A stretch of 64,000 nt of DNA from Candidatus Methylomirabilota bacterium (GTDB taxonomy: Bacteria; Methylomirabilota; Methylomirabilia; Rokubacteriales; CSP1-6): the NCBI GenBank assembly GCA_035764725.1, contig DASTYT010000115.1, positions 1 through 64,000 of the forward strand, given 5' to 3'. The notes beneath the pieces are model-generated. The model ran no database searches. It saw nothing but the letters and a program-made list of their open reading frames with translations, and was not told where the DNA came from. Shown piece by piece: positions 10,726-18,556 of this stretch. The position numbers were made by a program, and so were the translations under genes. Every line of letters starts with the position of its first letter. The first letter of the stretch is position 1.

Positions 10726-11574
10726 TCAGATCTGCGAGTAGCCGCTGCCCCGGCTGTCGACGCCGCGCCCCCGGGCCTCGGCGATCCAGCCGTGCTCCTT
10801 GAGAATCTCCTGGCTGTAGGTCACCCGTCCCGTGATGCGCGCGCACGGCTCGGTGGCCAGAATGAGGGCGGCCCGGGCCATCAGGATGGGCGGCTCACCG
10901 CGCGGATCGTCCATGCTGCGCACGAGCTTGTGGTGCACGGTGCCGGGGGTGGGCACCACCTGCGACGGCGACACCGCGGTGACGGAGACGCCGTGCGGGT
11001 AGACCTCGCGTGCCAGCCCCTGGGTGAAGCGCTCGAGCGCCGCCTTCTCCGCCCCGTAGCAGGTGCCGCCGGTATAGCGCTCGGGCTCGGGATAGGGTCC
11101 GCGTCCGGGGCCGATGGCCGAGCCCGAGGAAATGTTCACGATGCTGCCGCGGCGGCGCGGGATCATGTCCTCCAGCACGAGCTTGGAGAGGACGAATGGC
11201 GCGTGGACGTTCACCGCCCACGAGCGCAGCCACTTGTTGACGGGGTAGTCCTTGACCTCGATGAAGTAGGTCAGCGCGGCGTTGTTCACCAGGACGTCGA
11301 TGGGACCATAGGCGTCGCGGGCGGCCCGGACGAGGCGGGCGCACTCGTCCGGCTCGGAGATGTCGGCCGCGATCGCGGTGGCCTGGCCGCCGGCCGCCGT
11401 GATCTCGCCCACCGTGTGCTCGAGCGAGCCGGCCAATGGGTGATCTCCTTCCCGAAGCGTGCGCGCCGCGCAGACCACGCGGCCGCCCTCCGCGGCGAAC
11501 AGGCGGGCGATGTCCGCGCCGATGCCGCGGCTCGCGCCGGTGACCAGGACGACCTTGCCGTCGAGCTTGCCCAT
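10726..11574 (-). CDS. SDR family oxidoreductase
   Basis: Short-chain dehydrogenase/reductase of 282 residues. The Rossmann motif TGASRGIG is at 12-19, NNAA near 97-100, the catalytic serine in NISSGS near 150 and the YxxxK pair at Tyr173/Lys177. The C-terminus is longer than in minimal SDRs, with an RITGRVTYSQEIL block. The ATG at 11574 is chosen over a GTG four codons upstream because it begins the usual MGKLDGKV start. It lies 21 bp downstream of the hydroxyacid dehydrogenase gene, probably in one operon. Substrate unknown; an acyl or alcohol oxidoreductase is likely. Confidence 0.92.
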   Translation of the reverse strand: MGKLDGKVVLVTGASRGIGADIARLFAAEGGRVVCAARTLREGDHPLAGSLEHTVGEITAAGGQATAIAADISEPDECARLVRAARDAYGPIDVLVNNAALTYFIEVKDYPVNKWLRSWAVNVHAPFVLSKLVLEDMIPRRRGSIVNISSGSAIGPGRGPYPEPERYTGGTCYGAEKAALERFTQGLAREVYPHGVSVTAVSPSQVVPTPGTVHHKLVRSMDDPRGEPPILMARAALILATEPCARITGRVTYSQEILKEHGWIAEARGRGVDSRGSGYSQI

Positions 11575-11595
11575 GGCGCCGCACACTCTACCACG

Positions 11596-12585
11596 TCAGG
11601 CGACGAGGTTGACCGGCGCCTCTCCCCGGGCAATGCGCTCGATGTTGCCCGCGATCACGGCGGCGCGCGCGTCCAGCATGCCCTCGGTCCAGCCAGATAC
11701 GTGCGGCGTCATCAGCACATTCGGCAGCTCGTGAAAGGGCCGGCGTGACGGCAGCGTGGCGCCCGGCGCGGCGGGATAGCGGTACCAGACGTCCAGCGCC
11801 GCGCCCGCGATCGTGCCGGCGGCCAGCGCCTCGTAGAGCGCATCCTCGTCCACGATCTCGCCCCGCGCCACGTTGATCACGACGGCGCGGCGCCTCATCC
11901 GCGCCAGCTCGCGGGCGCCGATCATCCCGCGCGTCTCCGGGGTGAGGGCCAGCGTGATCGCCAGATAGTCCACGGCGCCCAGGAGCGCGTCGAGCCCCTC
12001 CGGCCCCGCGAGCGAGACCAGGCCCTCGGTGCTCGTGCCTCTGGGCTCGCGGCGTATCGCGTGGACGGTCATGTCGAACGCCCGCGCCCGGCGTGCCACC
12101 GCCTGGCCGATGCGCCCGTAGCCGAGAATGCCCAGCGTCTTCCCGCCCAGCTCGGGCACGAACGGCGGCGGCGGGGCGTCGTGGGACCACGCGGCGTCCC
12201 AGCGGCCGCGCCGCAGATTCGCGTCGACCGAGACGAATCGGTGATTCCAGGCGAGCATGGCGCCCAGCACGTACTCCGCGATGCCCCGCTCATGACCGTA
12301 GGCATTGGCGACCACGGCGCCGGGCGGGAGCGCGCGGCGGTCGATGCGATCGACGCCGGCGCCGGGCACCTGGACCAGGCGCAGCCGGGACGCGACGGCG
12401 CCCATGGCGGGCGTGAAGGCCAGCGTCACCACCACGTCCACGTCGCCCAGGCGCGCGAGCACCTCGCGCTCGTCGCCCATGACGAGCTCGCAGGGCGTCG
12501 CCACGCGGGCCCGCACCGGCTCCACGAAGCACGCCGCGAAGCCGCCCACGAAGGCGACGCGGAGCGGCCTCGCGGATCCGGTCAC
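11596..12585 (-). CDS. D-2-hydroxyacid dehydrogenase (NAD-binding)
   Basis: D-isomer-specific 2-hydroxyacid dehydrogenase of 329 residues. The NAD fold shows GYGRIG at mid-protein, the substrate Arg in INVARGEIVDEDAL, and the catalytic His in PHVSGWTE near the C-terminus. The GTG start at 12585 overlaps the stop of the thioesterase gene (GTGA), typical of translational coupling; no in-frame ATG offers a better start. It may reduce a 2-oxo acid or glyoxylate; a phosphoglycerate role is unlikely because no serine-binding ACT domain is present. Enzyme class clear, substrate open. Confidence 0.93.
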   Translation of the reverse strand: MTGSARPLRVAFVGGFAACFVEPVRARVATPCELVMGDEREVLARLGDVDVVVTLAFTPAMGAVASRLRLVQVPGAGVDRIDRRALPPGAVVANAYGHERGIAEYVLGAMLAWNHRFVSVDANLRRGRWDAAWSHDAPPPPFVPELGGKTLGILGYGRIGQAVARRARAFDMTVHAIRREPRGTSTEGLVSLAGPEGLDALLGAVDYLAITLALTPETRGMIGARELARMRRRAVVINVARGEIVDEDALYEALAAGTIAGAALDVWYRYPAAPGATLPSRRPFHELPNVLMTPHVSGWTEGMLDARAAVIAGNIERIARGEAPVNLVA

Positions 12586-12989
12586 ATGAGCACCATCTGC
12601 GTCTGGGTGGTGAGCGAGAGCATGCGCCCCGACGCGTCCGTGATGCGCGTCTGCCACACCTGGGTGCGCTTGCCGCGGTGGAGCGGCGTCGCCTCCGCCT
12701 GGACGATGCCGTCGCGGCCCGCCGCGAAGAAATTCGTCTTGGACTCCAGTGTGGTCGTGCCCGCGCCGGGCGGAAGGTTCAGCACGGTGGCGACGGCGCC
12801 GATGGTGTCGGCGAAGGCCATCAGGGTGCCGCCGTGGAGCGGGCCCCCGACGGTACGCAGGTCATCCCGAATCGTCAGGCGCGCCACCACGCGCTCCTTG
12901 CTCGCCTCGACGAACTCGACGCCGAGCAGCTCGCCGAGCGTGCCCTTCCATCGGGCGCTCAGCTCCTTGGGATCGAAGGTCTCGCTCAT
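12582..12989 (-). CDS. PaaI-type hotdog-fold thioesterase
   Basis: Small acyl-CoA thioesterase of 135 residues with a single hotdog domain. The signature VGGPLHGGTLMAFADTIG carries the HGG and the catalytic-region Asp of the PaaI family, which hydrolyses (hydroxy)phenylacetyl-CoA and related esters. The ATG at 12989 is preceded by GGAGGA at good spacing, so it is preferred over an in-frame start 14 codons upstream. It is the first gene of the thioesterase-dehydrogenase-SDR run and is divergent from the XRE regulator; a perfect inverted repeat lies between them. Confidence 0.92.
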   Translation of the reverse strand: MSETFDPKELSARWKGTLGELLGVEFVEASKERVVARLTIRDDLRTVGGPLHGGTLMAFADTIGAVATVLNLPPGAGTTTLESKTNFFAAGRDGIVQAEATPLHRGKRTQVWQTRITDASGRMLSLTTQTQMVLM

Positions 12990-13038
12990 CTCGCCGTCCT
13001 CCTGGAAGGCATGCTCCGCTGCCCGGGTCACCGTCTCA

Positions 13039-13055
13039 ATTACCTGGGAGGTAAT
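13039..13055. promoter_or_regulatory. perfect inverted repeat, probable operator of the MmyB-type regulator
   Basis: ATTACCTGGGAGGTAAT, two perfect 7-bp arms around 3 bp. It sits 50 bp before the thioesterase start and 34 bp before the divergent XRE/MmyB regulator start, the classical place for an autoregulatory operator controlling both directions. A -35-like TTGAGA on the minus strand (13039-13034) touches it. Confidence 0.65.
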
Positions 13056-13089
13056 GTCTCACGTTCCGCCCGCGGTGTAGACTCCGCCC

Positions 13090-13971
13090 ATGCCACCGAT
13101 CCGCGCCGGCCACACGCCCCGCGCCCGCGCGCATCGCCGCGCCCCCCGGCCTCGCGCGGCGCGGCTGAGCCCCTTCGGCACGCTGCTTCGCCAGTGGCGG
13201 GAGCGCCGGCGGCTCAGCCAGCTCGGGCTCGCCATGGAGGCTGAGGTCTCGACGCGGCATCTCTCCTTCGTGGAGACCGGCCGCGCCCAGCCCAGCCGCG
13301 AGATGGTCCTGCTGCTCGCCCGCGCCCTCGACGTGCCGGCCCGGGCGCGCAACGAGCTGCTCACCGCGGCGGGCTTCGCCCCCATCTACCGCGAACGGGG
13401 GCTCGAGGCACCCGAGCTGGCCGACGTGCGCCGCGCCCTCGAGTTCATGCTGCGTCAGCAGGAGCCCTTCCCCGCGCTGGTCCTCGACGGCGGCTGGAAC
13501 ATCGTGCTCAGCAATGGCGGTGCCCAGCGGTTGCTGAGCCTCTACCTGGCCCCCGCGGAGATCGCCGCCCTCGGCCCGCCGAACGCGATGCGGCTCTTCT
13601 ATCACCCGCGCGGGATGCGTCCCTACATCGTGAACTGGGAGCCCACCGCGGCCGCGCTCATCCAGTGGCTGCACCGCGACGTCATGCGGGGCGTGGGCGA
13701 GCCCGAGACGGGCCGGCTGCTGGAGGAGCTCCTCTCCTACCCCGATGTGCCGCGCCAGTGGCGCGTGCTCGATCTGGACGCGGCGCGGGCGCCCTTCCTC
13801 GCGGTGGAGCTGGTCAAGGGCGACGTGCGGCTCTCGTTCTTCTCGCTGCTCGCCGGGCTGGGCGTGCCATACGACATCACGCTCCACGAGCTGCGGGTGG
13901 AGTGCTTCTTCCCCGCGGATCAGGCGAGCGAGACGCGGCTACGCCGGCTCGCCGCGGACAAGGGCGCGTAG
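13090..13971 (+). CDS. XRE-family regulator with MmyB-like ligand-binding domain
   Basis: DNA-binding regulator of 293 residues. An Arg/Pro-rich N-terminus leads to a helix-turn-helix at about residues 30-85 (RRRLSQLGLAMEAEVSTRHLSFVETGRAQPS). The rest is a MmyB-like C-terminal domain (PFPALVLDGGWNIVLSNGGA, LHRDVMRGVGEPE), a PAS-like fold thought to bind small, possibly fatty-acyl, ligands. A -10-like TAGACT (13078-13083) lies 6 bp before the ATG and there is no Shine-Dalgarno, suggesting a leaderless message. Divergent from the thioesterase operon, it probably represses that operon and itself. It ends 7 bp before the convergent MetE-like gene. Confidence 0.93.
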   Translation: MPPIRAGHTPRARAHRRAPRPRAARLSPFGTLLRQWRERRRLSQLGLAMEAEVSTRHLSFVETGRAQPSREMVLLLARALDVPARARNELLTAAGFAPIYRERGLEAPELADVRRALEFMLRQQEPFPALVLDGGWNIVLSNGGAQRLLSLYLAPAEIAALGPPNAMRLFYHPRGMRPYIVNWEPTAAALIQWLHRDVMRGVGEPETGRLLEELLSYPDVPRQWRVLDLDAARAPFLAVELVKGDVRLSFFSLLAGLGVPYDITLHELRVECFFPADQASETRLRRLAADKGA

Positions 13972-13978
13972 CGCCGCA

Positions 13979-15097
13979 CTAGAGCGCGCCCCAGACTTCT
14001 CCTGCGGTTTCAACGCACAGCGCCAGTTTCGCGCGCTGCTGCTCCACGCCGATGTCGTTGCCCTCGACGGTGGACGAGAACCCGCACTGCGGGCTCAGGC
14101 CGAGCTGGTCCAGGGGCAGGTACTTCGCGGCCTCGTCGAGGCGGCGCTTGAGGTCGTCCTTGCGCTCGAGCGTGCCCGTCTTGCTCGTCACCAGGCCCAG
14201 CACCACGCGCGCCGTCTTCGGCACGTGGCGCAGCGGCGAGAAATCGCCCGAGCGGGCGTCGTCGAACTCGAGGAAGAAGCCGTCGTAGGGCATCTGGGTG
14301 AACACGGTCTCGGCCACGCGCTCGTAGCCCCCCTGGGCGCGCCACGACGAGCGGAAGTTGCCGCGGCAGAGATGCGTGCACACCGCGAGGTCGCGCGGCT
14401 TGTCGCGAAGGACTTCTCGTACCATTCGGACCGAAAGCGCCAATTGGCGGTCGGGATCGTCGCCCCGGGCCTTGCCCTCCGCCCGCATGGTCTCGTCGCA
14501 GAGATAGGCAAGGCTCACGTCGTCGAGCTGGAGATACCGGCAGCCGGCGGCATAGAGGTCGGCGATCTCGGCGCGATACGCGGCGGCGGTGTCGTCGGCG
14601 AAGCGGTCGAGGTCCGGATATACGTGGCGGTCGATGTTGGGCTGCCCCACCTGGGTGAGCAGCATCGAGGGCGAGGGCAGCGTGAGCTTCGCGGTGCGAT
14701 GCACGAGGCTGCGGAGGAACGTGAAGCCGTCGACGAAGATCGGACGGGAGCGCGTCACGCGTGACGTCACGGCCAGGTCCGGGCGCGTGAAGAACAGCTC
14801 CCCCGACTTGCCATGGAAGGTGACGGGCAGCGCCTTGCCCTCGCTCGCGAGCCCGGAGAACTGCATGAGGAAGTCCATGTGCCAGGACTTCCGGCGCATC
14901 TCACCGTCCGTGATGCCCTGAAGACCCACGCCTTCCTGGAACGCCACCGCGTCGCGGATGGCCGCGTTCTCCGCCGCGGTCACGGCCTCGGCGGTGGCGC
15001 GCCCGGCCTCCTTCTCCGCGCGCAGGGCCTTGAGCGAGGCGGGGCGCAGCAGGCTCCCGACATGGTCGGCCCGGAACGGCGGGCGGGCGTCCGGCAT
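13979..15097 (-). CDS. MetE-like cobalamin-independent methionine synthase catalytic-domain protein
   Basis: A single MetE C-terminal catalytic barrel of 372 residues, lacking the N-terminal half of true MetE. It starts with FRADHVGSLLRP, the usual opening of these short proteins. Zinc ligands are visible as His and Cys in CTHLCRGN, the Glu of FLEFDDARSGD and the Cys of SPQCGFSS. Family knowledge: full MetE transfers methyl from methyltetrahydrofolate to homocysteine; short homologues may use other methyl donors or thiols. The ATG at 15097 fits the family N-terminus, and the frame upstream is unrelated. A second paralogue lies at 31133, and the methyl-cycle gene ahcY at 39778. Confidence 0.9.
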   Translation of the reverse strand: MPDARPPFRADHVGSLLRPASLKALRAEKEAGRATAEAVTAAENAAIRDAVAFQEGVGLQGITDGEMRRKSWHMDFLMQFSGLASEGKALPVTFHGKSGELFFTRPDLAVTSRVTRSRPIFVDGFTFLRSLVHRTAKLTLPSPSMLLTQVGQPNIDRHVYPDLDRFADDTAAAYRAEIADLYAAGCRYLQLDDVSLAYLCDETMRAEGKARGDDPDRQLALSVRMVREVLRDKPRDLAVCTHLCRGNFRSSWRAQGGYERVAETVFTQMPYDGFFLEFDDARSGDFSPLRHVPKTARVVLGLVTSKTGTLERKDDLKRRLDEAAKYLPLDQLGLSPQCGFSSTVEGNDIGVEQQRAKLALCVETAGEVWGAL

Positions 15098-15156
15098 GTC
15101 GCGGATGGTAGCACCCTTTTCCCTCGCCCCTCGGCCGAGTATGATCGGTGCGGCGC

Positions 15157-15213
15157 ATGCTTCAGCACCAAGCCCTGGCCCACGACACGGCTTCGGTCGC
15201 CGGACGGCCATGA
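15157..15213 (+). CDS. possible 18-codon upstream ORF coupled to the asparagine-synthase-like gene
   Basis: A tiny frame (MLQHQALAHDTASVAGRP) starts 11 bp after a good -10 match, TATGAT (15140-15145). Its TGA overlaps the ATG of the next gene as ATGA. The arrangement would couple translation of the two frames. It may be a leader peptide or chance; there is no similarity I recognise. Confidence 0.25.
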   Translation: MLQHQALAHDTASVAGRP

Positions 15214-17129
15214 TCGGGCTGTTCGCGACGCGCCCCCTCTCCGCCCTCGAGCGCGCGGCCGTCGGCCGCGCCGCCGCCGGGCTCGACTTCACCGGCGAGT
15301 GCCGGCGGGACGTCTGGGAGGACGAGCACCTGATCGTCGTGCGCGTCCATCACGCGCACACGCCTCCGCTTCCCGCTCTCGTCGACGCCGCGGAGGCGCG
15401 AATGATCTTCGACGGGCGGCCGCGCTTCCCCGACGGCGCGGCCCCGGGCGCGGCGGAGCGGTGGGCGGCGATGCGCGAGCGGGAGGGTCTCGCGGCGCTG
15501 CCGCGTCTCGACGGCGCTTTCGCCGCCGTCGTGCGCGAGCCGCGCCGGCGCATGATCACGCTCGTCTCGGACCGCTTCAACTCGCGCCCGCTCTTCTACC
15601 GCGAAGGGGCGGAGCTGTTCGCGTTCGCGAGCCAGGCGGGCTTGCTCCTGCGCCTGCCGCGAGCCCGCCGCCGGCTCGATCCCGTCGCGGTCATGCAATT
15701 TCTCGCGTTCCAGTCGATGGTAGACGAGCGCACGTTCCTCGACGATGTCCGGGCGCTTCCTCCCGCGTCGTCGCTCGAGTATCCCGGCGGACCGCGACCG
15801 CCTCGACGCTACTGGTCCTGGCGTCCTCCGGCCGACGACGGGCAATCGGTCGACGCCCATGCCGAGCGCCTGATCGGGCCGCTACAGGAGGCCACCGCCC
15901 GCATGGTGGACGACGGGCGCGGGCTCGCCCTCCTCCTGAGCGGCGGACTGGACGCGCGCGCGGTAGTCGCCTGCTCGCCCCGGCCCCTCCCCGCCGTCAC
16001 GCTCGCGGACTTCGACAACCGCGAAGTCGAGCTCGCCCGCTCGATCGCCGCTTCGCGGGGATTTCCCTTCACCTTCGTCCGGCGGCATCCGGAGCATCAC
16101 GTGGGCCTCCTGGATCTGGCCGTCGCCCTCGGCGACGGCGCGCACCGGTACGACAACGCGCAGTTCGCCCATCTCCGTTCGGTGCTGCCGTCCGAGATCA
16201 CCGCGCTCGCCACCGGCTACTCTTTCGACCGTTTTTTGAAGGGCAACTCGCTCCCGAAGCGCCGGAAGCGTCTGCGGGGGTGGCCCCTGCACTGCCACGA
16301 CCTCCTGCCGCTGCCCGATCTCGCCTCGCGCGCCCTCGCGGAGACCACGCTGGTGGAGCATCCGCACTCGCTCTTCGGCCACGCCCCCATCCGCGATATC
16401 CTGCGCGAGCCATATCGCGGCGCGATCGAAGGGGTGCTCCGGGACACCCTCGAGGCGATCCTGCGGCAGCACTGGGACGATTGCCCCGACGTGATCACGC
16501 GCTTCGAGGCGGTGTCGTTTCACATGATGCTGGGCCGCTTCCCCGCCTACCTCAACGTCCTCAGCATCCGCCACTTCTTCGAGGACCGGATCCTCACCAC
16601 CCACAACGCGCTGCTCGATGCGATCGTCGCCACGCCGCCGCGGCTGCGGCTCGACGGCCTCGCCTATCGGCGCGCCATGCGGCGCCTCGCCCCGGACATC
16701 TGGCGCATCCCGGACGGCAACACCGGCATGCCGCCGAGCGCGCACCCGCTGCGCCTCTACGCGCGCGAGCGGGCCCAGCTGCTGCGGCAGCGCTACGGCC
16801 TGGGCGGCCGCGCGCGGCCGCTGCCCCATCCGACGTTCACCGAGCGATCATGGCCGAACATGGCGGAGATGCTGCGGCACCGTCCCGCGCTCGCGGAGCG
16901 GGTGGCGAAGACGATCGCCGATTTCGACGCGCTGCCCCCGGAGATCTTCGACGCCGCCGCCATCACCCGGCTCCTCGAGGCGCACCTCGCCGGGCGCGCC
17001 AACCACGTGTGGCTCCTGCTGCTGCTCGTCACCTTCGGCACCTGGCATCGGCGCCATCTGGTGGAGGAGCCGGGCGAGTCGGAGGAGCGGCGGCCGCTCG
17101 GGCCGCCGCCGCTCGAGGTGGTCCGCTAG
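15210..17129 (+). CDS. asparagine-synthase-like protein lacking the glutaminase cysteine
   Basis: Protein of 639 residues with the two-domain plan of AsnB: an N-terminal Ntn-type glutamine amidotransferase fold (SDRFNSRPLFYREGAELFAFASQ) and a C-terminal ATP-pyrophosphatase domain. The start reads MIGLFATRPL, without the Cys that must follow the initiator Met in active glutaminases, so this half is probably inactive. The PP-loop reads LLSGGLDARAV, with Ala in place of the usual Ser of SGGLDS. Such homologues occur with surface polysaccharide and peptide-modification genes, but no such genes adjoin it. It probably forms an amide or adenylates a carboxylate; substrate unknown. Confidence 0.82.
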   Translation: MIGLFATRPLSALERAAVGRAAAGLDFTGECRRDVWEDEHLIVVRVHHAHTPPLPALVDAAEARMIFDGRPRFPDGAAPGAAERWAAMREREGLAALPRLDGAFAAVVREPRRRMITLVSDRFNSRPLFYREGAELFAFASQAGLLLRLPRARRRLDPVAVMQFLAFQSMVDERTFLDDVRALPPASSLEYPGGPRPPRRYWSWRPPADDGQSVDAHAERLIGPLQEATARMVDDGRGLALLLSGGLDARAVVACSPRPLPAVTLADFDNREVELARSIAASRGFPFTFVRRHPEHHVGLLDLAVALGDGAHRYDNAQFAHLRSVLPSEITALATGYSFDRFLKGNSLPKRRKRLRGWPLHCHDLLPLPDLASRALAETTLVEHPHSLFGHAPIRDILREPYRGAIEGVLRDTLEAILRQHWDDCPDVITRFEAVSFHMMLGRFPAYLNVLSIRHFFEDRILTTHNALLDAIVATPPRLRLDGLAYRRAMRRLAPDIWRIPDGNTGMPPSAHPLRLYARERAQLLRQRYGLGGRARPLPHPTFTERSWPNMAEMLRHRPALAERVAKTIADFDALPPEIFDAAAITRLLEAHLAGRANHVWLLLLLVTFGTWHRRHLVEEPGESEERRPLGPPPLEVVR

Positions 17130-17133
17130 ACGC

Positions 17134-18405
17134 CTACCGCGTGGCGGCCTTGTCGACCGCGCCGTACACCATGTCCCTGATCAGGTTGCGGGCGGCCACC
17201 CGCTGCTTGGGCGACTGCATCATGTACACGACGATGAGGTCTTCCTTGGGGTCGATCCAGAAGTACGTCCCGGCCGCACCGCCCCAGTAGTAGTCGCCCA
17301 CGCTTCCGGGCAGAGATGCCATGCCCGCGTCCCTGCGGACGGCGAAGCCGAGACCAAAGCCATAGCCGGGCCCGGGCCCCGACGCCACACTCGGGCCGAG
17401 ATGATCGGCCGTCATGTACGCGACCGTCTTCGGGCTCACCAGACGCTTGCCGTTGAGGCTCCCCCCGTTCAGCAGCATCTGCGCGAAGCGCGCGTAGTCG
17501 ATGGTGGTGCTGACGAGCCCGCCGCCGCCGGACTCCCACTTCTGGACGACCCGCGGATCGTTCAGCTCGGCATTGATTCCGATGCTGCGATCGTTGGCGA
17601 AGGGCTCCGCGACGCGCGCGTGCTTCGCCGGGTCGGCCACGTAGAAGGCGGTGTCGCGCATCCCGAGGGGACCGAAGATGCGGGCGCTGAAGAACTCGCC
17701 CAGCGTCCGCCTCGACACCACCTCGATCACGCGCCCCAGCACGTCGATGGAATGGCTGTACTCCCACGTGGTGCCCGGCTGATGCATCAGGGGCAGCTTG
17801 GCGAGCCGGTCCACATGCTCGGCATTGCTCGGATAGTCCTCCCAGACCTTGGCATCCAGGTATGCCTTCTTCACCAGCCCGGTCCCGAAGATCCCGTACG
17901 TGAGCCCCGAGGTGTGGCGCAAGAGGTCCTGGATGGTCATCTCGCGGCGGGCGGGCTCGAGCTCCAGCGTCGGGCCGCCGGCGCCGGGCTTCTCCACCCC
18001 GACCTTGAGGCCACCGAGCTGGGGAAGGTACTTGGACACGGGATCGCCGAGCGCGATCTTACCGTCCTCGACCAGCATCATCACCGCGAGCGAGGTGACC
18101 GGCTTCGACATGGAGTAGATGCGGAAGATGGCGTCCTTGGTCATGGGCGCGCGGGTCGCCGGATCGAGCGCGCCCATGGCCTCGAACCACGCGATCTTGC
18201 CGTGTCGCGCCACCAGCAGCGTCGCGCCGGGGAAGACGCCCTTGTCGATGTCGGCCTTCAGCATGCCGCTGAGCTGCCCCAGCCGCTCGCCGGAGAGCCC
18301 GACCAGCTCGGGTTTGACCGGTGGCAGGACCTGCGCCTGTGCGAGTCCCGCGAGGAGGGTCCCGTACAGCAGGAGCGCCACGAGCATCGCGATTCGCTTC
18401 CGCAT
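17134..18405 (-). CDS. serine hydrolase of the beta-lactamase class C/penicillin-binding family
   Basis: Exported serine hydrolase of 423 residues. The signal peptide ends near LAGLAQAQ. The nucleophile motif SxxK is YSMSKP, the second motif is YSHS (Tyr base) and the third is the HxG-type position WGGAAGTYF near the C-terminus. These fit the EstB/AmpC-like esterase group, which cleaves esters, lactones or D-peptides. The ATG at 18405 is preceded by GGGAGGT and a sigma70 promoter. The downstream end is 4 bp from the convergent asparagine-synthase-like gene. Resistance activity should not be assumed; most such homologues are esterases. Confidence 0.92.
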   Translation of the reverse strand: MRKRIAMLVALLLYGTLLAGLAQAQVLPPVKPELVGLSGERLGQLSGMLKADIDKGVFPGATLLVARHGKIAWFEAMGALDPATRAPMTKDAIFRIYSMSKPVTSLAVMMLVEDGKIALGDPVSKYLPQLGGLKVGVEKPGAGGPTLELEPARREMTIQDLLRHTSGLTYGIFGTGLVKKAYLDAKVWEDYPSNAEHVDRLAKLPLMHQPGTTWEYSHSIDVLGRVIEVVSRRTLGEFFSARIFGPLGMRDTAFYVADPAKHARVAEPFANDRSIGINAELNDPRVVQKWESGGGGLVSTTIDYARFAQMLLNGGSLNGKRLVSPKTVAYMTADHLGPSVASGPGPGYGFGLGFAVRRDAGMASLPGSVGDYYWGGAAGTYFWIDPKEDLIVVYMMQSPKQRVAARNLIRDMVYGAVDKAATR

Positions 18406-18445
18406 AGATGACCTCCCTGGTCGGTGCGTCAGTCGGATGGGCGCG

Positions 18446-18474
18446 AGTATCGGCCTGCCGTTCCGCCCGGTCAA
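18446..18474 (-). promoter_or_regulatory. sigma70 promoter of the serine hydrolase gene
   Basis: On the minus strand, TTGACC (18474-18469) is separated by 17 bp from GATACT (18451-18446), 40 bp upstream of the start at 18405, followed by a GGGAGGT ribosome-binding site. Confidence 0.55.
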
Positions 18475-18490
18475 GACAGGGCGGCCTTGG

Positions 18491-18520
18491 TTGACAGGCC
18501 GCGGGGGGCCGCCTTAGTCT
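18491..18520 (+). promoter_or_regulatory. possible promoter of the dioxygenase-MFS-dehydrogenase run
   Basis: TTGACA (18491-18496), 18 bp, then a weak -10 TAGTCT (18515-18520), 36 bp before the ATG at 18557. The -35 is perfect; the -10 is poor. Confidence 0.4.
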
Positions 18521-18556
18521 GGCCCCAAGTCCACCATCGACGGGAGGGCGCGCCGC

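Noticed and set aside
17134..18405. Calling the serine hydrolase an antibiotic-resistance beta-lactamase
   Set aside because: SxxK and YSxS are shared by esterases and DD-peptidases, and the KTG motif is replaced by an HxG-type segment, so a resistance role is not supported.
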